This document shows positions 50,474 to 59,521 of a DNA stretch of 64,000 nt, piece by piece. How positions within the stretch are numbered: the stretch's first letter is position 1; each line of letters opens with the position of its first letter. Below the pieces are notes generated by a model, which was not told where the DNA came from, did no database searches, and saw only the letters and a program-made list of their open reading frames with translations. The stretch is from Rhodocyclaceae bacterium (GTDB lineage: Bacteria > Pseudomonadota > Gammaproteobacteria > Burkholderiales > Rhodocyclaceae): assembly GCA_016791115.1 (NCBI GenBank), contig JAEUNL010000073.1, positions 51,556 through 115,555 on the forward strand, given 5' to 3'. The position numbers and the translations under genes were made by a program.

Positions 50474-51532
50474 ATGACGCAGCACCGACAGGGCGTGGCT
50501 GGCATAGCGGCAATCGATGAGTTCGACGACATCATCGACGTACGCTCGCCGGCCGAGTTCGCCGAAGACCATATCCCCGGCGCAATCAACTGCCCAGCGC
50601 TGGACAACGCCCAGCGCGAGCGTATCGGCACGATCTACAAGCAGGTTTCGCCGTTCGAGGCGCGCAAGCTCGGCGCCGCCATGGTCGCGCACAACCTCGC
50701 CGATGCACTGACCTCGAACTTTCTCGACCGCCCCAGAACCTGGCGCCCCCTGATCTACTGCTGGCGCGGTGGCCAGCGCAGCGGTTCGTTCGTCACCTGG
50801 TTTCGCCTGATCGGTTGGGACGCCTGTCAGCTCGAAGGGGGCTACAAGCGCTACCGCCAGCATGTCGTCGATGAACTCGTCCGCCTCTCTCCGCGACTGG
50901 ACTTGCGCGTAATCTGCGGTGCCACGGGCAGCGCCAAGACCCGGCTGATCGAGGCACTCGCCGCCCAAGGCGCGCAAACGATCGATCTCGAGGCGCTTGC
51001 CGCACACAAGGGCTCGGTGCTGGGCGCCCTGCCGGGCATCGACCAGCCGTCACAAAAGCAGTTTGAAACACGCCTGCTCGCCACGATGCGGCGGCTCGAT
51101 CCTGCACGCCCGACCTTTGTCGAAGCAGAAAGCCGCAAGATCGGCCTGGTGCAGGTTCCCGAACCGCTGATCGATCACATGCGTGCCGCGCCCTGCATCG
51201 CAATCGAGGCCACGCGAGAAGCGAGAATCGCCTTTCTGCTGCGTGACTATGCCTATCTTGGCGACGACGTCGAGGCACTCAAGGACAAGATCGGCGCAAT
51301 GAAGGCCGTACAGAGCAACGAGACGCTCGCGCAGTGGAAGGCCCTGGCCGATGTACACGATCTGAAGCGCCTGTTCGGCGAATTCATCGACCGGCACTAC
51401 GACCCTCTCTACCAGCGTTCGCAGAACCGAAACTTCGCCGGATTCACCAACGCGCCCCGCTACGTCACGGACGACCTCTCGCCGCCGGCACTCGACGCAC
51501 TGGCCCGGCAGATCCTGCTCCAAACCACCTGA
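50474..51532 (+). CDS. selU: tRNA 2-selenouridine synthase
   Basis: 352 residues. N-terminal rhodanese domain with the catalytic Cys in IYCWRGGQRSGSF, and a C-terminal P-loop domain (CGATGSAKTRLIEAL). It first geranylates and then selenates the wobble 2-thiouridine of tRNAs for Lys, Glu and Gln. The selenophosphate synthetase it needs is not in the window. No terminator is obvious before the convergent gene at 51533. Confidence 0.94.
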   Translation: MTQHRQGVAGIAAIDEFDDIIDVRSPAEFAEDHIPGAINCPALDNAQRERIGTIYKQVSPFEARKLGAAMVAHNLADALTSNFLDRPRTWRPLIYCWRGGQRSGSFVTWFRLIGWDACQLEGGYKRYRQHVVDELVRLSPRLDLRVICGATGSAKTRLIEALAAQGAQTIDLEALAAHKGSVLGALPGIDQPSQKQFETRLLATMRRLDPARPTFVEAESRKIGLVQVPEPLIDHMRAAPCIAIEATREARIAFLLRDYAYLGDDVEALKDKIGAMKAVQSNETLAQWKALADVHDLKRLFGEFIDRHYDPLYQRSQNRNFAGFTNAPRYVTDDLSPPALDALARQILLQTT

Positions 51533-52078
51533 TCACGGAATGCGCAGAGCCGGCGTGTCGGACCGGATCGCACAGATCCGCTGGATCATCGCCGGCTTCA
51601 CGTCGTCGATTTCACCCTGCTCGAACGCAAGTACCGACAGACCCGCGCAATGCACGAGCAATTCGCCCGGCCGCAAAAGGAAATCCGGGTTCGACGGCTT
51701 GCCGAATCGTTCATTGCCCAGCATGAAGGTTTCGTAGACCAGCAGGCCCCCCGGTAGCAGGCTGTCGCACAGCACGGGGAACAACGGCCGATGCAGATAG
51801 TTCGTCACGACGATGGCGTCGAATCGGGTTGCGGGAAACGGCCACGGCCCGTTCTCCAGATCGGCGCACACGGCGGTTACCGTTGGCTGCTCGCGCAGGC
51901 GCTCGATCGCCTGCGCATCCCTGTCGACGGCAATCACCACGGCCCCGCGCGCGGCAAAAAGTCGTGAATGGCGCCCCCCGCCACATGCGAGGTCGAGCAC
52001 GTGTGATCGGGACGGAAGGAGCGTCGCAAAGCGCTCGACCCAGCGCGAGGGGCGTTCCAGGTCTGGGTGATGGCTCAT
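51533..52078 (-). CDS. SAM-dependent methyltransferase (TehB-like)
   Basis: 181 residues from the ATG at 52078. Glycine-rich SAM site VLDLACGGGRHSRLFAARGA, the second motif VIAVDRDAQAIERL and FDAIVVTNYLHRPLFP. Similar small methyltransferases are annotated as tellurite-resistance TehB relatives; the substrate here is unknown. Convergent with selU. Confidence 0.82.
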   Translation of the reverse strand: MSHHPDLERPSRWVERFATLLPSRSHVLDLACGGGRHSRLFAARGAVVIAVDRDAQAIERLREQPTVTAVCADLENGPWPFPATRFDAIVVTNYLHRPLFPVLCDSLLPGGLLVYETFMLGNERFGKPSNPDFLLRPGELLVHCAGLSVLAFEQGEIDDVKPAMIQRICAIRSDTPALRIP

Positions 52079-52382
52079 GGCGATCAAAACGCGAATTCCG
52101 AAACGCGGGATTCTATTCGCACTTTCGAGCGCTTCGCTTTCTCCGGTGTCTTGCCTATTGTGGATGGAGGTCACGACCGCAGCAGGATGCGCAGGAACCG
52201 CACCGGATTGTGCGTTGCAATAAATCACGAGCCCGTTTCTTGAACTATGTCAAACTTGCGCCTGCTGCATCGCAGTAACGTGATCATCCGATGCGCGAAA
52301 AACACAGCCGAAATCCGGCCCATCGTTTGCAGAACGACAACTGACACCGGTCAGGCGGCGCAACCGCCAAGCCCCGAATACC
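52079..52382. other. Intergenic region before the acyl-CoA synthetase/GNAT gene
   Basis: About 300 bp, divergent region of the methyltransferase and the large fusion gene. No small gene, RNA fold or clear promoter was recognised. Confidence 0.4.
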
Positions 52383-55073
52383 ATGCATGAACAGCACTAT
52401 CTGACACCGCTATTCGAGCCACGGTCGATCGCCATCATCGGCGCATCGGAAACGGAGAAATCCGTCGGCAATTTCATCATACGGAACATGCTCGACGCCG
52501 GGTTCAAAGGCAAGCTTTTTGCCGTAAACCCGAAGCACGAACAAATCTACGGAATTGCTTCCTATCCCTCGGTCGAGGACATTCCGCAGCGACTCGATCT
52601 GGTCATCATCGCCACCGCGGCGCAGACGGTGCCCGGCATCATCGACGCCTGCGGCCGCGCTGGCGTGAAATACGTCGTGGTCATTTCCGCCGGATTTGCT
52701 GAATCCGGCACGCGCGGCGCCATGCTCGAACGTTCCGCATTGGAAACCGCACGCCGCCACCGCATCCGGATGATCGGCCCGAACTGCCTTGGCATCATCC
52801 GCCCGGGCATCGGCCTGAATGCGACTTACGCCCACAGTTCGGCACTGCCGGGTTCGATCGGCCTGATTTCGCAATCGGGCGCACTGATCGCCTCGCTGCT
52901 CGATTGGGCGCGGCCGAACAACGTCGGATTCTCCAGTGTCGTCTCCATCGGCGCTGCAGCCGACATCGACATCGGCGAAGTGCTCGACTTTCTGGTGCAG
53001 GATCCGAAGACCGAGAACATCTTTCTCTATGTCGAAGGCATCCGTCATGCGCGCCGCTTCATGAGCGCGCTGCGTGCCGCAGCCCGGGTGAAACCGGTGC
53101 TGCTGATCAAGGTCGGCCGCCATCCCGGCGGCGCGCAGGCGATCAAGTCCCACACCGGCATGCTGGTCGGCGACGACGACGTGTTCGACGCTGCGCTGCG
53201 CCGCGCCGGCGTGGTGCGCCTCTACAACATGGGGCAGATGTACGCCGCCGCGAGCGCACTGTTTTCCCACTTCCGCCCGCGCGGCAACCGCCTTGCAGTG
53301 ATCACAAACGGTGGCGGACCCGGCGTGATGGCGGCCGACCGTGCCGCGGATCTGCGCATCCCGCTGGCACGCCTGTCCGACGCGACCATCACCCGGCTCA
53401 ACGAGGTGCTGCCGGCGACATGGTCGCATGCCAACCCGCTCGATATCGTCGGCGACTCCGACCCTGTGCGCTATGCGGCCGCGGTGCAGGCCTGCATGTC
53501 CGACGAGCAGGTCGATGGGGTACTGGCCATCCTGACGCCCCAGGCGATGACCGAGCCCACCGAGGTGGCGAAGAAAGTCATTGAACTGGCCAAGGATTCC
53601 GACAAGCCCGTCGTCACCTGCTGGATGGGCGAGGATCTGGTGCGCGACAGCCGCTGCCAGTTCAAGGAGGCCGGCATTCCCACCTTCCGCACGCCGGAAC
53701 CGGCGGTGGAACTGTTCTCCCATCTGTCGTCGTTCTACCGCAACCAGAAGCTCCTGATGCAGACGCCGGCCTCGCTGTCGCATCTCGATCCGCCCTCTGT
53801 CGAAAGTGCGCGACTGGTGATCGAATCCGCGCTGTCGGAGCGTCGTTCGACGCTCAACGAGATGGAGTCGAAGGCGCTGCTCGCGTCGTTCCGCATTCCG
53901 ATTGCGCAGACCGTCGTGGCGCGCACTGCGACGGAGGCGATGGTGTACGCCGAGGAACTCGGGCTGCCCGTGGCCCTGAAGATCGATTCGCCGAACATCC
54001 AGCACAAGACCGACTCGGGCGGCGTGCGCCTCAACCTGAACAGTCTGCTGGCGGTGCGCAACGCCTTCCAGGAGATCCACGAGGACGTCAAGAAGAACCG
54101 CCCCGACGCGGTCATCAACGGCATCGCCATCGAACCGATGATCCTTAAGCCGAACGGCCGCGAGCTCACCGTCGGTGTGGTGCGCGACGAGGTATTCGGG
54201 CCGGTGATCACGCTCTCCGAAGGCGGCACCCGCGCCGAGGCCGGGCGCCATCGCGCCGTGGCACTGCCGCCGCTCAATAGCTATCTCGCGGCGGACATGA
54301 TCCGCACCTCGCGCGTGGCGCCGCTGCTGGCCGAGTTCCGCTCAATGCCGGCGGTCAAGATGGAAGCGCTCGAGCTGGTGCTGCTGCGCGTTTCGGAAAT
54401 GGTCTGCGAGCTGCCGTGGATACGCAGCATGGAGATCAATCCGCTGATCGTGGACGAGAACGGCGCAGTCGCTGTCGATGCGCGCGTCGTGGTCGAGAAC
54501 GTGTCGCCGACTGCGGACCCGTACGACCACATGGCGATCCATCCCTACCCGTCGCAGCTCACCCAGGTGTGGAAGCTCGCCGACGGCATGGAGATCACGA
54601 TCCGGCCGATCCGGCCGGAAGACGCGGACCTCGAGGTCGAGTTCGTCAAGAAGCTTTCGCCCGAAACGAAGTATTTCCGCTTCATGAGCACCGTGCGCGA
54701 ACTCTCGCCCGCCATGGTCGCGCGTCTCACCCAGATCGACTACGACCGCGAGATGGCCTTCATCGCCACCGTGCCGCAGGAGGACGGCAGCGAGCTTGAA
54801 CTCGGCGTCTGCCGCTACTCGGTCAATGCCGACCAGGAGTCCTGCGAATTCGCGGTCGTCGTCGCCGACGACTGGCAACGCCGCGGCCTCGCGCGCAAGC
54901 TGATGGGCGTGCTGATCGAAACCGCGCGCGATCGCGGCCTGAAGTACATGAACGGCATCTTCCTGTCGAACAACGACAAGATGCTCAAGTTCGTCCAGGG
55001 ACTGGGCTTCGTGCTGTCCAACGACCCCGAGGACAATACGATCAAAAACGGCGTGCTGGCGCTGCAGGGCTGA
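52383..55073 (+). CDS. Acyl-CoA synthetase (NDP-forming)/GNAT protein acetyltransferase fusion, Pat-like
   Basis: 896 residues. Domains in order: CoA-binding Rossmann domain (IAIIGASETEKSVGNFI), succinyl-CoA-ligase-like domain (IGPNCLGIIRPG, SQSGALIASLLDW) with SHTGMLVGDDD carrying the His that is phosphorylated in ADP-forming acetyl-CoA synthetases, an ATP-grasp domain (LPVALKIDSPNIQHKTDSGGVRL), and a C-terminal GNAT domain (ADDWQRRGLARKLMGVLIETARDRGLK). It matches PatZ/Pka, the lysine acetyltransferase that regulates acetyl-CoA synthetase. Whether the ligase half is active is not shown. Confidence 0.92.
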   Translation: MHEQHYLTPLFEPRSIAIIGASETEKSVGNFIIRNMLDAGFKGKLFAVNPKHEQIYGIASYPSVEDIPQRLDLVIIATAAQTVPGIIDACGRAGVKYVVVISAGFAESGTRGAMLERSALETARRHRIRMIGPNCLGIIRPGIGLNATYAHSSALPGSIGLISQSGALIASLLDWARPNNVGFSSVVSIGAAADIDIGEVLDFLVQDPKTENIFLYVEGIRHARRFMSALRAAARVKPVLLIKVGRHPGGAQAIKSHTGMLVGDDDVFDAALRRAGVVRLYNMGQMYAAASALFSHFRPRGNRLAVITNGGGPGVMAADRAADLRIPLARLSDATITRLNEVLPATWSHANPLDIVGDSDPVRYAAAVQACMSDEQVDGVLAILTPQAMTEPTEVAKKVIELAKDSDKPVVTCWMGEDLVRDSRCQFKEAGIPTFRTPEPAVELFSHLSSFYRNQKLLMQTPASLSHLDPPSVESARLVIESALSERRSTLNEMESKALLASFRIPIAQTVVARTATEAMVYAEELGLPVALKIDSPNIQHKTDSGGVRLNLNSLLAVRNAFQEIHEDVKKNRPDAVINGIAIEPMILKPNGRELTVGVVRDEVFGPVITLSEGGTRAEAGRHRAVALPPLNSYLAADMIRTSRVAPLLAEFRSMPAVKMEALELVLLRVSEMVCELPWIRSMEINPLIVDENGAVAVDARVVVENVSPTADPYDHMAIHPYPSQLTQVWKLADGMEITIRPIRPEDADLEVEFVKKLSPETKYFRFMSTVRELSPAMVARLTQIDYDREMAFIATVPQEDGSELELGVCRYSVNADQESCEFAVVVADDWQRRGLARKLMGVLIETARDRGLKYMNGIFLSNNDKMLKFVQGLGFVLSNDPEDNTIKNGVLALQG

Positions 55074-55136
55074 ACGGAACTTTCTTCGGCACGCTCCGGT
55101 CAGAACTTGCGTCCGTCGCGTTGAGCGGCGGATTCC

Positions 55137-55229
55137 CGCCGAAGGGGAGTAGCTTTTCGCGGTTGCATCGTCATCACGGGTAATCCCCGGTGCAGCCGGT
55201 GGTCGAAAGACTGCAAGCGAGACCTTTGC
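55137..55229 (+). ncRNA. Manganese riboswitch (yybP-ykoY class)
   Basis: Both invariant loop elements are present in the right order: GGGGAGTAGC at 55144-55153 and GCGAGACCTTT at 55217-55227, with GAAGG (55141) able to pair with CCTTT (55223) to close the P1 stem. The class binds manganese. The second element is also the left arm of the terminator that follows, so metal binding should prevent termination. It lies 84 bp before a small EF-hand gene. Confidence 0.88.
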
Positions 55230-55258
55230 CAGACAGGCTCGGTCTCGCTTTTGTTTTT
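55215..55258 (+). terminator. Riboswitch-controlled intrinsic terminator
   Basis: AAGCGAGACC (55215-55224) and GGTCTCGCTT (55241-55250) form a perfect 10-bp stem with a 16-base loop, followed by TTGTTTTT. Its left arm overlaps the conserved GCGAGACC of the riboswitch. Confidence 0.88.
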
Positions 55259-55312
55259 GCGAGCGGTCTGGTTGCGGGTGTCTGAAACCTATCGTGATCA
55301 AGGAGAGACACC

Positions 55313-55567
55313 ATGCTGAAGAAGATCGTCGCCGTTCCCGCCCTCGTCGCTGCCGCGCTGTTCTCGGGTGCTGCAGTCGCCAATACCACCACGCCGCCGG
55401 CGACCACGGCGCCGGACAAGGCCACGTTCAAGGGCGCAGATGCGTCGAAGACGCGGGACTGGTCGCAGCTCGACACCAACAAGGATCATTCCATCTCGCC
55501 CGAGGAAATGCGCAAGTGGATGGAAGCGAACACCGAGTGGGGCAAGGCGGCAACGAAGCGCAACTGA
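55313..55567 (+). CDS. Exported single EF-hand protein under manganese riboswitch control
   Basis: 84 residues. A signal peptide (MLKKIVAVPALVAAALFSGA, cleavage near AVA/N at residue 24), a Thr/Pro/Ala-rich linker, and one canonical 12-residue EF-hand loop DTNKDHSISPEE (residues 54-65) with Asp, Asn, Asp, Ser and a final Glu at the metal-binding positions. AAGGAGAG is the ribosome-binding site. EF-hands normally bind calcium, but the upstream manganese riboswitch suggests a role in manganese handling in the periplasm. No homologue with a known function is recognised. A GC hairpin at 55617-55641 follows the gene. Confidence 0.8.
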   Translation: MLKKIVAVPALVAAALFSGAAVANTTTPPATTAPDKATFKGADASKTRDWSQLDTNKDHSISPEEMRKWMEANTEWGKAATKRN

Positions 55568-55616
55568 TCGCAGGCAGATCGGGTTCGCAGCTCCACCTCC
55601 AGAGGGCTGCGGGTTC

Positions 55617-55641
55617 GCGGCGGGCGCGCAGCGCCCGCCGC
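55617..55641 (+). terminator. GC-rich hairpin after the EF-hand gene
   Basis: GCGGCGGGCG, loop CGCAG, CGCCCGCCGC: a perfect 10-bp stem without a T-tract, between two convergent genes. Confidence 0.5.
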
Positions 55642-55668
55642 ATCAACCAAGCATTCTCGCAGCGGGAC

Positions 55669-56346
55669 TTACTCGGTTATCGCAGCCACGTAGTCCTGCA
55701 AGCGCCGCCCGGATGCATCGGGGAAGGCTTCGCCGGTGCCGCGAATCTCCTGCATGCGGTCGAGGCGAAACGTGCTGAAGTCGGCGCGCAATTCGCACCA
55801 CGCACCCAGCGTCCAGCTCTCGCCCCAGTTAGACAGGCCTAGCGGCCAAACCACTCGCGTCGACACGGCGCCGTCGGCGCCCTGGTAATCGAACTGCACC
55901 TTTTCCCGCGCGGCGATCGCGCTGCGCAGTACGCCGATCGGATCGACCATCGCGGACGTCAGATGGAAATCCGGGAACAGCACGGTCTCGCGTTGGGCTG
56001 CAAGCCGCAACGGCTCGGGCAGCACCGCGGAAACCTTGGCCATCGCCGTCTGCGCTGCCAAGGCGAGTTCGCTGTCCGCCAAACTGCGCACGAAGCTCGT
56101 GCCGATCAGCAGCGCCTGCAGCTCGACTTCGCTGAACATCAGCGGCGGAACACGGTAGTGGCTGCGCATCAGGTAACCGACGCCGGCCTCGCCATCGATC
56201 GGCGCACCGGTTGCGATCAGTTCGGCGATGTCGCGGTAGATGGTGCGCTCCGAAACATCGAGCATGCCGGCCAGCTCGCGGGCAGTGAGTAGTTGACCGC
56301 GGCTCAGCAAGAGCGCGATCTGATACAGCCGTTCGGCGCGCCGCAT
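55669..56346 (-). CDS. YafY-type WYL-domain transcriptional regulator
   Basis: 225 residues from the ATG at 56346 (MRRAERLYQIALLLSRGQ). N-terminal winged helix of the HTH-11 type (LTARELAGMLDVSERTIYRDIAELIATG), linker, and a C-terminal WYL-like domain (KVQFDYQGADGAVSTRVVWPLGLSNWGESWTL) ending with FRLDRMQEI. WYL domains bind small ligands or nucleic acid; the target is unknown. Paired direct repeats lie just upstream. Confidence 0.88.
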   Translation of the reverse strand: MRRAERLYQIALLLSRGQLLTARELAGMLDVSERTIYRDIAELIATGAPIDGEAGVGYLMRSHYRVPPLMFSEVELQALLIGTSFVRSLADSELALAAQTAMAKVSAVLPEPLRLAAQRETVLFPDFHLTSAMVDPIGVLRSAIAAREKVQFDYQGADGAVSTRVVWPLGLSNWGESWTLGAWCELRADFSTFRLDRMQEIRGTGEAFPDASGRRLQDYVAAITE

Positions 56347-56366
56347 GAGTAGCCTCTTGACCAAAA

Positions 56367-56426
56367 TGTCAGTATGCCATGCCAGAAGGTGCATGGATTG
56401 TCGATCCTGCGATAACATTGTCAGTA
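56367..56426. promoter_or_regulatory. Direct repeats upstream of the WYL regulator
   Basis: TGTCAGTA at 56367-56374 and again at 56419-56426, 52 bp apart (about five helical turns), each followed within about 10 bases by CCAT. A GCATGGAT/ATCCAT pair in between resembles the REP-like repeat family. Autoregulation is inference. Confidence 0.4.
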
Positions 56427-56615
56427 GTATCCATCTATCGAGGTTCCCGTCGCCGGTCGGGTGCGCGCGTACGATCCGCCGGCGAAAGCGTGGTCATGCC
56501 GCGCACCGAGATCAGCGACGGGATCGGCCGATTCGCGGTGAGCGTCGATAGCGTGGCAACCGCGTCGGCCTGCATTCGACTCATTGAGCGCTTTTTCACG
56601 ACATCCCGGAGCACC

Positions 56616-57200
56616 ATGACGTCCAAAGGCACCGCCCCGTTGGTTCGTTGCGCCTGGTGCAGCGACGAACCGCTGTATCAGGCCTACCATGACACCGAAT
56701 GGGGCGTACCCCTGCACGACGAAACGCGCCTGTTCGAGATGTTGATCCTCGAGGGCGCGCAGGCAGGGTTGTCGTGGATCACGATACTGCGCAAACGCGA
56801 AAACTACCGGCGCGCATTCGACGGCTTCGATGCCGCGCGCATCGCACGCTACGACGAGCGCAAGCAGGCCGCGTTGCTCGCCGATCCGGGCATCGTGCGC
56901 AACCGCCTCAAGGTCGCCGCGGCGATCGTGAATGCGCGTGCCTACCTCGACCTGCGTGACGAGTTCGGCAGCTTCGACGACTGGATCTGGCAATTCGTCG
57001 ACGGCCGCCCGCGCCATAACGCGTGGCGCAGCATGGCCGACGTGCCGGCCTCGACCGTCGAATCCGGCGCCATGTCGCGTGCGCTGGCCAAGCGCGGATT
57101 CAAGTTCGTCGGCAGCACGATCTGCTACGCTTTCATGCAGGCGGTGGGCATGGTGAATGACCACACCACCGATTGCTTTCGGCACAAGACGGTCCGTTGA
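56616..57200 (+). CDS. tag: DNA-3-methyladenine glycosylase I
   Basis: 194 residues from the ATG at 56616. RCAWCSDEPLYQAYHDTEWGVPLHD with the zinc Cys and His, FEMLILEGAQAGLSWITILRKRENYRRAFDGF, and the C-terminal zinc ligands in NDHTTDCFRH. It removes 3-methyladenine from alkylated DNA. Divergent from the WYL regulator. Confidence 0.95.
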   Translation: MTSKGTAPLVRCAWCSDEPLYQAYHDTEWGVPLHDETRLFEMLILEGAQAGLSWITILRKRENYRRAFDGFDAARIARYDERKQAALLADPGIVRNRLKVAAAIVNARAYLDLRDEFGSFDDWIWQFVDGRPRHNAWRSMADVPASTVESGAMSRALAKRGFKFVGSTICYAFMQAVGMVNDHTTDCFRHKTVR

Positions 57201-57332
57201 GCGGCCACCCACAAGACTTTTCGGGAACCCTGGCCTGCGAGCACGCGTACATGCGCCCCGCGCGCCTGTGATGCCAGGGAGCAATCAACCATGCGGCCTG
57301 CAGGCCGATGTACGACGAAAGTTTCTGACACC

Positions 57333-58181
57333 ATGAGCAACCCACCGGACTGGATCGATTTCAACGGATTGCCGGCGGTGCGCATTGCCGCGCCCGACGG
57401 CGCCACGGCCATCATCACCGCGCACGGCGCACAACTCGTTTCGTGGGTGCCGGCGCGCGGCCGCGAGCGGCTTTACCTTTCCGACCGCTCGACCTTCGCG
57501 CCGGGCAAGGCGATACGCGGCGGTGTGCCGGTGATCTTTCCGCAATTTGCGGAACGCGGCGGCGGGCCGCGCCACGGCTTCGCGCGAACGACGAAGTGGG
57601 AACTCGAAGAATCCCACGGCGGGGCGGACTTCGCCTGCGCCACCTTATTCCTTGAAGACTCTGCGGCGACGCGCGCCCACTGGCCGCACGCCTTCCGCGC
57701 CGAGTTGACCGTGGCAGTAAGCGGCGCGCGCCTCGACATCGAACTGGAAGTCGAGAACCGCGGCACGGCGCCATTCGACTTCACGGCAGCCCTGCACACC
57801 TATCTGCGCGTTGCGGAGGTCGAGACGGTGTGCGTGGAAGGGCTGCAAGGCCACAGCTACGAAGACAATGCCGCCGGCGGCGCATCGCACATCGACCGCG
57901 CGGAAACCCTGGTCGTGGGCGGCGAGGTCGACCGGCTCTATCCCGATGCGCCGGCTACCCTGCTGCTGCGGGAACGGGGGCGCTCGCTCGCACTGCAGAG
58001 CGACGGCTTTCGGGATGCGGTGATCTGGAACCCTTGGGAAGAAAAATGCGCGGCGCTCGCCGACATGCCGCCCGACGGATTTCGCCGCATGCTGTGCATC
58101 GAGGCAGCGAACGCCGCACGGTCGATCCGTCTGGAACCCGACGCCACCTGGTTCGGGCGCCAGACGCTGGTCGAAGTGTAG
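57333..58181 (+). CDS. D-hexose-6-phosphate mutarotase (YeaD-like)
   Basis: 282 residues from the ATG at 57333. Aldose-1-epimerase fold: AHGAQLVSWVPARGRERLYLS, GGVPVIFPQFAERGGGPRHGFART, FTAALHTYLRVAEVETVCVEGLQG, and VIWNPWEEKCAALADM. The His in PRHGFAR and the late Glu in CIEAANA are at the usual catalytic positions. It interconverts anomers of glucose-6-phosphate. Convergent with the MFS gene. Confidence 0.9.
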   Translation: MSNPPDWIDFNGLPAVRIAAPDGATAIITAHGAQLVSWVPARGRERLYLSDRSTFAPGKAIRGGVPVIFPQFAERGGGPRHGFARTTKWELEESHGGADFACATLFLEDSAATRAHWPHAFRAELTVAVSGARLDIELEVENRGTAPFDFTAALHTYLRVAEVETVCVEGLQGHSYEDNAAGGASHIDRAETLVVGGEVDRLYPDAPATLLLRERGRSLALQSDGFRDAVIWNPWEEKCAALADMPPDGFRRMLCIEAANAARSIRLEPDATWFGRQTLVEV

Positions 58182-58194
58182 TCGCGATCCTTCG

Positions 58195-59463
58195 TCACGC
58201 TGCGCGCGCGGGCTTCGCGTGCTCTGGCACCACGCGCGAACCGACCGTCGCTGCAGTGAATATCGCCACCGCCTGCAACGCGCCGATCAGCGCGAATGAG
58301 AGGGCGAAACGGCCGGCGTCCATCAAGGGACCGAAAATCAGCGGCGCTGAAGCGAGACCGATATCGAGCCCCGAATATACGAAGCCGTAGATGCGGCCGT
58401 AGGCGCCCGCCCCCGTCGTCGACATTGCGGCGCGGCGCACCAGCAGGTCGCGCGAGGGGCCGGCGACGCCAACCGCTGCGCCCATTGCGAACATCAGCGG
58501 CGTCACGAACCATGACGGCAGCCACCCCGCAGCGAGCAGCAGCGCGATCGATGCACCAACGCCCAGCGCCCGCACGATGATGCGCTCGCCGGCATCGACG
58601 CGGGCGGCAAGGAAACCGCCGGCGGCCATGCCAGCCACGCCACCGATCAGGTAGGCGGTAAGGCCCAGCGTCGCGACACCGAGTGACAAGGCGTAAAGGC
58701 CAGCCAATGCCGGCGGTGCATAGTTCTGCAGAAAGCCGAAAGCGGCCGTCGTGAACACGAAATAGCCGAAACACAGCCACACCGGGAGCAGGCGCAGGAA
58801 GGCCAATGCCGAACCGTCCGCGCTCGCGGCTTTTCCTGCCGAATGCGAACCGCCGCTTGGCGTGTCGTTCTCCTGTCCAGGCTCCAACGCGCTCCGCTGC
58901 CATCCGAGAATCGCCAGCATTGCCAAGCCGATACCGCCGGCGGCGAACGCCGCAGCCTGCCATCCCGCTACCGTCGCGATGCCCGCCATGAACACCGGCC
59001 CTGCCGCCCATCCCAGATTGCCGGAAAGACCGTGGACGGAAAAGGCATGCCCGAGACGTGGCTGCGCGATGCACCGATTGAGAATCGTGAAGTCGGCCGG
59101 ATGGAATACGCTGTTGCCGAGGCCCGCAAGCGCGGCCGCGGTTGCGAGTCCGGCGTAGCTGGATGCGAAGCCGAGCAGAAAACCCGACACGGCCAGCAGG
59201 CCGACACCGGAGAAGAGCGCGCGCCGCGCGCCGAAACGGTCGACGACGAAACCCGCCAGCGCCTGCCCGATGCCCGAGACGACGAAAAACACGGTCATCA
59301 GAAACCCCGCCTGTGTGTAGTTGAGCGAGAAATCGCGCATCAGCCACGGGAACAGCGGTGGCAACATGAGGTGGAAGAAATGCGACACGCCGTGCGCCAG
59401 ACCGACGATCGATATCGTGTGAATGTCGCGTCTGGCGAGGGGATCGTTGATCAGTGCATGCAT
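58195..59463 (-). CDS. MFS transporter
   Basis: 422 residues, about 12 transmembrane helices. N half: HTISIVGLAHGVSHFFHLMLPPLFPWLMRDFSLNY, and the loop 2-3 motif GFVVDRFGARRALFSG (consensus GxxxDRxGRR). Central loop is short and polar. Similar proteins include fosmidomycin-resistance and YajR-like exporters; the HGxxHFFHLMLPPLFP start resembles the Fsr branch. The substrate is unknown. Confidence 0.88.
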   Translation of the reverse strand: MHALINDPLARRDIHTISIVGLAHGVSHFFHLMLPPLFPWLMRDFSLNYTQAGFLMTVFFVVSGIGQALAGFVVDRFGARRALFSGVGLLAVSGFLLGFASSYAGLATAAALAGLGNSVFHPADFTILNRCIAQPRLGHAFSVHGLSGNLGWAAGPVFMAGIATVAGWQAAAFAAGGIGLAMLAILGWQRSALEPGQENDTPSGGSHSAGKAASADGSALAFLRLLPVWLCFGYFVFTTAAFGFLQNYAPPALAGLYALSLGVATLGLTAYLIGGVAGMAAGGFLAARVDAGERIIVRALGVGASIALLLAAGWLPSWFVTPLMFAMGAAVGVAGPSRDLLVRRAAMSTTGAGAYGRIYGFVYSGLDIGLASAPLIFGPLMDAGRFALSFALIGALQAVAIFTAATVGSRVVPEHAKPARAA

Positions 59464-59521
59464 GGCCGGCTTCGCGTGAATCGAACCGGCAGTTTATACC
59501 CGAGGCAGTACACACCGCCGG

